From an uncultured Streptococcus sp. (GTDB lineage Bacteria; Bacillota; Bacilli; Lactobacillales; Streptococcaceae), in assembly GCA_916048115.1 (NCBI GenBank), contig CAJZGQ010000043.1:1-9136 (forward strand): a stretch of DNA of 9,136 bases, read 5' to 3'. The notes under the pieces were generated by a model. It was not told the DNA's origin and ran no database searches. It was given only the letters and a program-made list of their open reading frames with translations. Position numbers and translations under genes: made by a program. Shown here piece after piece: positions 6,114-9,136 of the stretch. The first letter of the stretch is position 1. Every line of letters starts with the position of its first letter.

Positions 6114-6145
6114 AAAAAGCTGAGACTTCTGTCTCAACTTTTTTT
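6112..6145. terminator. Bidirectional terminator between the VIT and FMN-reductase genes
   Basis: AAAAAAAG and CTTTTTTT extend a core stem TGAGAC (6121-6126)/GTCTCA (6131-6136) with a TTCT loop and one C-A mismatch. Runs of seven A and seven T flank the core, so it terminates both the plus-strand VIT gene (it overlaps its stop codon) and the converging reductase gene, whose stop is 9 bases away. Confidence 0.9.
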
Positions 6146-6154
6146 ATGCTTTTC

Positions 6155-6694
6155 TTATGCTTCTAATAAAGCTTGGGCTTGTTTTTCTAATCCTGTGATT
6201 GCTTCATCTGTCAAGACTAATTCACCTGTTGCCCAAGCTTCTGGGTTCACGGTTGTTCCTGTGAAGTCACCCACTACTTGAGTCCGAACGAATGGTAAGA
6301 GCGCTTGGTAAGCCGCAAACATTGGCTCGTGTCCTCCATTAGCGACTGAAGAGACGGTTACGATCTTGTCTTGAAGAGCAGATGGACCACGAGTTTCTGA
6401 CAGGTCAAGGGCACGGCTAAGCCAGTCGATCAGGTTTTTCACTACACCTGGAATGGCAAAGTTGTAGACTGGTGAGAAGATCCAGATGGCATCCGCAGCA
6501 AGGACCGCATCACGCGCTGCTTGCACAGCTGGCAAGGTGGGCGTTTCCAAATCTTGGTTCATCATTGGGATGTCCTTGTAGTCCAAGTAAGTCACCGTTG
6601 CTTTTCCTTCAAGAAGGCTTTCTGCTTTCTGGGCCATTTGGTGGTTGAAAGATCCTTGACGAAGAGATCCGACGATAAATAAAATGTTTTTCAT
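6155..6694 (-). CDS. NADPH-dependent FMN reductase / azoreductase-like flavoprotein
   Basis: Cytoplasmic flavodoxin-fold oxidoreductase of 179 residues, expected to bind FMN and use NAD(P)H to reduce flavin, quinones or azo compounds. The phosphate-binding loop G9-S-L-R-Q-G-S-F-N17 follows the first strand. The FMN-ring motif S74-P-V-Y-N78-F-A-I-P-G83-V-V-K-N-L-I-D-W91 corresponds to the family's P-x-Y-N-x-x-I-P-G-x-L-K-N-x-I-D-W. Length and layout match the NADPH-dependent FMN reductase family. The ribosome binding site is weak (AAAGAG or AGAAAG). It is a single-gene unit with a good promoter whose -35 lies inside a dyad shared with the VOC relic. This suggests induction by a reactive compound, as for azoreductases under HxlR/MarR-type thiol sensors in Bacillus. 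The physiological substrate is not known. Confidence 0.9.
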   Translation of the reverse strand: MKNILFIVGSLRQGSFNHQMAQKAESLLEGKATVTYLDYKDIPMMNQDLETPTLPAVQAARDAVLAADAIWIFSPVYNFAIPGVVKNLIDWLSRALDLSETRGPSALQDKIVTVSSVANGGHEPMFAAYQALLPFVRTQVVGDFTGTTVNPEAWATGELVLTDEAITGLEKQAQALLEA

Positions 6695-6738
6695 AGTTGC
6701 TTTCTCTTTCTGTTGTAAGAATATTTGTTATATTAACT

Positions 6739-6766
6739 ATTATACACGCCCTAGATGTAATGTCAA
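6739..6766 (-). promoter_or_regulatory. Promoter of the FMN-reductase gene
   Basis: On the minus strand, TTGACA (6761-6766), a 16-base spacer and TATAAT (6739-6744). Both hexamers are perfect. Transcription should begin near 6732, giving a leader of about 38 bases. The -35 lies within the dyad at 6756-6774, so a bound regulator would exclude RNA polymerase. Confidence 0.88.
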
Positions 6767-6774
6767 GAATTACA
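6756..6774. promoter_or_regulatory. Operator-like TGTAAT-N7-ATTACA dyad at the reductase -35
   Basis: Six-base perfect arms centred on the -35 hexamer. The surrounding 22 bases (6756-6777) recur at 5290-5311 with three differences, all in the spacer. TGTAA/TTACA arms are reminiscent of HxlR (DUF24) family sites such as those of YodB in Bacillus; this link is by resemblance only. Confidence 0.6.
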
Positions 6775-6829
6775 ACTTAGGATTTACTAAACTTTATTAA
6801 ATTCACTAAGCAAGGGCTAAGACAATTGA

Positions 6830-6855
6830 GAGGCTAGGACTTTTGTCCCAGCCTC
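6830..6855 (-). terminator. Hairpin after the hydroxyisocaproate dehydrogenase gene
   Basis: An 11-bp stem with one A-C mismatch (6830-6840 with 6845-6855; AGGCTAGGAC and GTCCCAGCCT) and a TTTT loop lies 7 bases past the stop codon. The minus-strand tail (TCAATTGTCTTAG) is poor in U, so termination may be leaky. GGGAC/GTCCC hairpins of this type are common at streptococcal gene ends. Confidence 0.55.
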
Positions 6856-6862
6856 CTCTCTT

Positions 6863-7786
6863 TTATGCATGCTCCAGCCCTTTTCGTGTGTTTTCCTTGA
6901 TGGTTTCAGCTGAATGGAGTAATTTTTCTTTTTCTTCTTCTGTCAAATGCAAGTCCAATCGTTCAATAATTCCTTTTCGACCTACAATCGCTGGATAGCC
7001 AAGATAGGTTCCATATTCTGGACGATAGTTAGACACTGGCATTTCCTCGTGGCTATCATTGATCACAGCTTCTGCCAAGCGTTGGGCTGCTGCTGCAATC
7101 CCAAAATTGGTATAGAATTTGCCAAAGAAGACTGTGTGACCACCGCGTAAGGACTCGTAGTTGATGGCGTCAAGCTCTTCTTGAGAGAAGAGATCGGTAA
7201 TAGCATGTCCTTTGACACGGACCTGACTCCAAGCGACAAATTGAGAATTTCCATGCTCACCAAGATTGTAGCCTGATACACTGGCAGGTGAAACCTGCAA
7301 ACGATCAGCGACTGCACGCTTCATCCGAGCTGTATCCAGCAAGGTCCCTGTCCCAATCACCTGCTCTTTTGGAAGGCCAGTATATTGTTGATAGAGTTGA
7401 GTGACAGCATCGACCGGATTGGTCACTACCAATAAGACCCCGCTAAAGCCAGAAGCCTTCAAATCACGCGCTACTTGCACCACTTGCTTACTGGTAAAGG
7501 GAAGCTCCGCAAAACGATCATTCGTGTTATTGGCCTGAAGCTCGATATTTCCCAGAGTAGAGACCACCACATCCGCATCTTTAAGAGCAGTATAATCATT
7601 GACCGTGATATGCACTGGATAACCTGTATTGGCAACCATATCACAAAAGTCCAAAGCATCTGCCTTGACCTTTTTTTCATTGGTATCAATCAAGACCAAG
7701 TGATCACAGGTGTGTTTCAAAATCATGCTGTGGGCCAAGGTCGCACCCACATGCCCCAAACCAATAATACCAATTTTTCTTGTCAT
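6863..7786 (-). CDS. L-2-hydroxyisocaproate dehydrogenase (LDH/MDH superfamily)
   Basis: NAD-dependent cytoplasmic dehydrogenase of 307 residues that interconverts branched 2-ketoacids (from leucine and related amino acids) and L-2-hydroxyacids. It resembles L-HicDH of Weissella (Lactobacillus) confusus along its length, including the start (RKIGIIGLG), the loop S-T-L-G-N-I-x-L-Q and the D-R-F-A-E-L stretch. Rossmann motif G9-L-G11-H-V-G14; Asp34 for NAD selectivity; active-site-loop Arg91; Asn123 in N-P-V-D; Asp151 and substrate-carboxylate Arg154 in D-T-A-R; catalytic His178 in G-E-H-G-N. All the catalytic residues are present. The mobile loop is longer than in true lactate dehydrogenases (Q-A-N-N-T-N-D), as in HicDH, which argues against plain LDH. 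The start has GAGG six bases upstream. Single-gene unit. Confidence 0.9.
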   Translation of the reverse strand: MTRKIGIIGLGHVGATLAHSMILKHTCDHLVLIDTNEKKVKADALDFCDMVANTGYPVHITVNDYTALKDADVVVSTLGNIELQANNTNDRFAELPFTSKQVVQVARDLKASGFSGVLLVVTNPVDAVTQLYQQYTGLPKEQVIGTGTLLDTARMKRAVADRLQVSPASVSGYNLGEHGNSQFVAWSQVRVKGHAITDLFSQEELDAINYESLRGGHTVFFGKFYTNFGIAAAAQRLAEAVINDSHEEMPVSNYRPEYGTYLGYPAIVGRKGIIERLDLHLTEEEKEKLLHSAETIKENTRKGLEHA

Positions 7787-7846
7787 CAGAATCCTCTTTT
7801 CTAGTATCGATCACACTGTTGGTGAGGATAGCTCTTTGTTGACTCT

Positions 7847-7855
7847 ATTCTACCA
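7847..7855 (-). promoter_or_regulatory. Extended -10 promoter of the dehydrogenase gene
   Basis: The minus strand reads TGGTAGAAT, a near-consensus -10 with TGn extension. No clear -35 is seen at 17 bp (AATCCG). Transcription should start near 7840, giving a leader of about 54 bases, too short for a known riboswitch. Confidence 0.55.
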
Positions 7856-7873
7856 CAATTCTAGAAAGGCGGA

Positions 7874-7907
7874 TTGAAAAACTAGGAAAATTTTCAAGTT
7901 TTTTCAA
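7874..7907. promoter_or_regulatory. Nested palindrome upstream of the dehydrogenase promoter
   Basis: Outer arms TTGAAAAACT (7874-7883) and AGTTTTTTCAA (7897-7907, one extra T) enclose an inner perfect GAAAATTTTC (7886-7895). It lies between the -35 position of the dehydrogenase promoter and the U-tract of the downstream end of the Rpn operon. It may be a regulator site for the dehydrogenase, or simply AT-rich spacer. Confidence 0.3.
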
Positions 7908-7929
7908 AAAAGAAAAGAGGCGATGCCTC
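7906..7929 (-). terminator. Terminator of the Rpn operon
   Basis: A short GC-rich stem GAGGC (7917-7921)/GCCTC (7925-7929) with a 3-base loop is followed on the minus strand by TTTTCTTTTTT. It starts 10 bases after the stop of the 69-codon gene, so the nuclease gene and its duplicate tail likely share one transcript. Confidence 0.75.
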
Positions 7930-7939
7930 CGTTAACGAC

Positions 7940-8149
7940 TTAGGAAAGAAGAGTCTCAATTTCTTCAATGGTTAAGCCCGTCATATCCGAGATCAACTCA
8001 GGCGACATTCCTCGTGAGGCCATCTCGCATACCAACTGTTTACGACCTTGTTCCAGCCCTTGTACTAAACCTTCTTCTCGCGCTTCATCAATCGCCGTCT
8101 CCATGGTCATATCATAATTTTCTTGAATACGAATACGCTCGTCTATCAT
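7940..8149 (-). CDS. Free-standing duplicate of the Rpn C-terminal (RpnS-like) domain
   Basis: A 69-codon gene that repeats the C-terminal domain of the nuclease next to it and nothing else. Its first 28 residues differ from nuclease residues 227-254 at one position (Met for Leu), and R-G-M-S-P-E-L-I to E-E-I near the end is identical. The middle differs: two four-residue units (G-L-V-Q, G-L-E-Q) instead of four, then R-K-Q-L-V-C-E-M-A. The start ATG has a perfect AAGGAGG-type site (AAGGAGGAG, 8156-8164) copied along with it. In-frame sequence upstream reaches a stop at 8204-8206, and the frame differs from that of the nuclease, so it is not a read-through product. It starts 29 bases after the nuclease stop. 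Likely a second antitoxin of the Rpn system, or a spare C-terminal cassette. That both roles are possible is inference. Confidence 0.75.
   Translation of the reverse strand: MIDERIRIQENYDMTMETAIDEAREEGLVQGLEQGRKQLVCEMASRGMSPELISDMTGLTIEEIETLLS
8046..8069 (-). repeat. Two 12-base units in the duplicate gene
   Basis: Two 12-base units (8046-8057 and 8058-8069; plus strand CCTTGTTCCAGC and CCTTGTACTAAA) encode the four-residue units G-L-E-Q and G-L-V-Q. The nuclease copy has four such units at 8297-8344. Confidence 0.8.
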
Positions 8150-8178
8150 GGTCTTCTCCTCCTTGGTCCAGCTGGATC

Positions 8179-8424
8179 TTACGCTAACATAGATTTGATT
8201 TCTTCAATGGTTAAGCCCGTCATATCCGAAATCAACTCAGGCGACATTCCTCGCGAAACCATTTTGCGGATTAACTGCAGACGTTCTTCATTACGACCTT
8301 GTTCCAAGCCTTTCTCTAGACCTTGTTCCAATCCTTGCTCCAAACCTTCTTCACGCGCTTCATCAATCGCCGTCTCCAGGGTCATATCATAATTTTCTTG
8401 AATACGAATACGCTCGTCTATCAT
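8179..8424 (-). CDS. Putative intragenic antitoxin RpnS (internal start in the nuclease gene)
   Basis: An in-frame ATG at nuclease codon 227 is preceded by AAGGAGGAG (8431-8439) with a spacing of about 6-8 bases, stronger than many real start sites in this window. Translation from it gives an 81-residue protein: an N-terminal helix (M-I-D-E-R-I-R-I-Q-E-N-Y), four G-L-E-Q/K repeats, and a C-terminal helical tail. In enterobacterial Rpn systems the C-terminal domain is separately translated as RpnS and blocks the full-length toxin. Its dimerising helix holds four-residue repeats of variable number. The layout here is the same. The tandem duplicate copied exactly this unit with its ribosome site, supporting independent use. 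Not proven without translation data. Confidence 0.65.
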   Translation of the reverse strand: MIDERIRIQENYDMTLETAIDEAREEGLEQGLEQGLEKGLEQGRNEERLQLIRKMVSRGMSPELISDMTGLTIEEIKSMLA

Positions 8425-9102
8425 GGTCTTCTCCTCCTTGGTCCAGCTAGATGAATCTAATAATGAATCTGCGTGGGCAACGGCCTGACTGGGAGCTTTT
8501 GTAAAGGGAAGATTCCCAAAAAACTCCAACCACTGTCTGCCTGCATCTGTCAGTTTCTCATCTTTATTATACTTGTCTAGCTCTAAAAAGGCAACCTGCA
8601 GAAGATTTTGGTACTTGCCATTTTTATAATAGGCCTTAAGTTGCTTGCCGGACCGGCTATTAGTCAGCCAGTATTTATTGATGGCGGCCTCTTCATCCAG
8701 TAAGAGCGACTTCTCCAAAATCGCAATCCCATAGACGGGCTCCATCTGCTCATACATCTTATGTGTCTGTCCTTGCTGGCGCAGTTTTTGCACATTCTCC
8801 ACCAGCTGATTGGCCAAATAGTAATGGAACCGATTCAAGAAATACTGTTGCTTGCGAATCTGGATCTCGATGATCACCTCGGTTCCATCATGGAGCTTGG
8901 CTCTCACATCCACCGCAGTGGAGAACAAGTCATCCTCCTCATAGGCCATGCTGTGGGGCTGGCTTCCCTCCACAATCTGAGCGTCCGCCACATCCAGCTC
9001 CAAAATGTCTCGAATAAAAGCCGTCGTCACCTCCGGCAAACTAAAAATCTTCTTGGCCATGATGTCCAAGGTCGGCGATACATGCGCGTGTCTTTTCTGC
9101 AT
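8179..9102 (-). CDS. rpn: Rpn-family PD-(D/E)XK nuclease (RpnL-like toxin; PDDEXK_2/transposase-annotated family)
   Basis: DNA-cutting protein of 307 residues, likely the toxic partner of a phage-defence system. The N-terminal part has D-I-M-A-K-K-I-F (13-20), the family's usual opening. The nuclease core contains Asp65 in V-D-V-R-A-K, then Glu79-x-Gln81 in V-I-I-E-I-Q, the D...ExQ form used by this family in place of ExK, and R91-F-H-Y-Y95. A conserved M-E-P-V-Y-G-I-A-I-L strand lies at 120-129. A helical middle and linker follow to residue 226. The C-terminal domain (227-307) has the G-L-E-Q repeats and an R-G-M-S-P-E-L-I-S-D-M-T-G-L-T-I-E-E-I tail. The start has AAAAGGAG six bases upstream. 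Databases often call such proteins transposases; no terminal inverted repeats are seen. All catalytic residues are intact. Cotranscribed with the downstream 69-codon duplicate. Confidence 0.85.
   Translation of the reverse strand: MQKRHAHVSPTLDIMAKKIFSLPEVTTAFIRDILELDVADAQIVEGSQPHSMAYEEDDLFSTAVDVRAKLHDGTEVIIEIQIRKQQYFLNRFHYYLANQLVENVQKLRQQGQTHKMYEQMEPVYGIAILEKSLLLDEEAAINKYWLTNSRSGKQLKAYYKNGKYQNLLQVAFLELDKYNKDEKLTDAGRQWLEFFGNLPFTKAPSQAVAHADSLLDSSSWTKEEKTMIDERIRIQENYDMTLETAIDEAREEGLEQGLEQGLEKGLEQGRNEERLQLIRKMVSRGMSPELISDMTGLTIEEIKSMLA
8297..8344 (-). repeat. Four 12-base units encoding GLE(Q/K) repeats
   Basis: Units 8297-8308, 8309-8320, 8321-8332 and 8333-8344 are variants of CCTTGTTCCAAN on the plus strand. 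They encode G-L-E-Q, G-L-E-Q, G-L-E-K and G-L-E-Q. Repeat number can change by slippage or unequal crossing-over without breaking the frame. Confidence 0.85.
8431..8439 (-). promoter_or_regulatory. Internal Shine-Dalgarno inside the nuclease gene
   Basis: AAGGAGGAG on the minus strand comes from the codons for K-E-E within T-K-E-E-K-T-M, and precedes the in-frame ATG at 8422-8424. The identical site precedes the duplicate gene at 8156-8164. It decides the start of both short products. Confidence 0.8.
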
Positions 9103-9136
9103 CCCTGCTCCTTTTCGATAAAAAATAGAGGGAAGG

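Larger units (their letters stand above)
7940..8177 (-). repeat. Tandem duplication, downstream copy
   Basis: Pairs with 8179-8452. The segments 8070-8177 and 8345-8452 differ at 3 of 108 positions, and 7959-8014 and 8198-8253 at 1 of 56. The middle (55 versus 91 bases) is diverged and shorter by 36 bases, exactly 12 codons. The duplicated unit runs from just upstream of the internal Shine-Dalgarno to the stop codon, that is, one complete translation unit. Confidence 0.9.
8179..8452 (-). repeat. Tandem duplication, copy within the nuclease gene
   Basis: Upstream partner of 7940-8177, separated from it by one base. The two copies are in direct orientation, so recombination between the near-identical flanks would delete one unit and replace the nuclease C-terminus with the downstream variant in frame. 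Confidence 0.9.

Noticed and set aside
6863..7786. Annotation as ordinary L-lactate dehydrogenase
   Set aside because: The catalytic residues are shared, but the extended active-site loop and sequence stretches follow L-2-hydroxyisocaproate dehydrogenase rather than streptococcal LDH.
7475..7804. Plus-strand frame of 109 codons opposite the dehydrogenase gene
   Set aside because: Lies wholly within a gene with complete family motifs on the other strand, with no ribosome site or recognisable domain.
7787..7840. Riboswitch or attenuator in the dehydrogenase leader (small TCAC/GTGA dyad at 7811-7825)
   Set aside because: The leader is only about 54 bases, and the dyad has four-base arms with no alternative pairing or U-tract.
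8123..8392. Plus-strand open frame rich in Ser, Cys and Pro repeats opposite the Rpn C-terminus
   Set aside because: It is the antisense reading of the GLEQ repeat codons, has no ribosome site, and its repeats follow from the 12-base units on the coding strand.
8179..9102. Treating the Rpn gene as a transposase or insertion sequence
   Set aside because: The family name reflects old annotation. No terminal inverted repeats, target-site duplication or transposase DDE motifs are seen; the duplication here is a plain tandem one.

Overview
The window reads like a chromosomal segment of an oral Streptococcus. The support is moderate-to-low GC, strong AAGGAGG-type ribosome binding sites, short leaders with TATAAT boxes, U-tract hairpin terminators, a DUF4767-type lipoprotein and an L-2-hydroxyisocaproate dehydrogenase of the lactic-acid-bacterium type. 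The species cannot be fixed from the sequence alone. The first 47 bases are not genomic: they match the end of an Illumina P7/TruSeq indexed adapter, so the window starts at a contig end.

Left part (about 60-3490, minus strand). An orphan membrane protein of the PTS EIIC lactose/cellobiose family overlaps by 14 bases a membrane-anchored DUF915-type alpha/beta hydrolase. The pair ends at a strong terminator. It is followed by a lipoprotein gene with its own TATAAT box. The EIIC protein lacks the usual Asn-Glu-Pro motif and has no EIIA or EIIB gene beside it, so its role as a sugar PTS is doubtful.

Middle (about 3490-6150, plus strand). A 14-TM-type DHA2 drug efflux protein has a near-consensus promoter bracketed by two perfect palindromes. 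Its leader holds an unexplained 30-codon open frame. After its terminator lie an 18-codon relic of a VOC/glyoxalase-like gene (minus strand) and then a VIT1/CCC1-type Fe/Mn transporter. The transporter's -10 box is overlapped by a PerR-like 7-1-7 dyad.

Right-middle (about 6155-7860, minus strand). An NADPH-dependent FMN reductase (azoreductase-like) has a -35 box buried in a dyad that recurs almost exactly beside the VOC relic. This suggests a shared electrophile or quinone-type regulon that has partly decayed. Next is an L-2-hydroxyisocaproate dehydrogenase with all catalytic residues.

Right end (7906-9136, minus strand). This is the most interesting part. An Rpn-family PD-(D/E)XK nuclease carries a perfect internal Shine-Dalgarno and ATG before its C-terminal domain, as expected of an RpnL toxin with a gene-within-gene RpnS antitoxin. 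The same 3' segment, including that Shine-Dalgarno and ATG, has been tandemly duplicated immediately downstream as a free-standing 69-codon gene. The copy has a different number of four-residue repeats, and a terminator follows. It could be a second antitoxin, a decoy, or a silent cassette able to swap the C-terminus by recombination.
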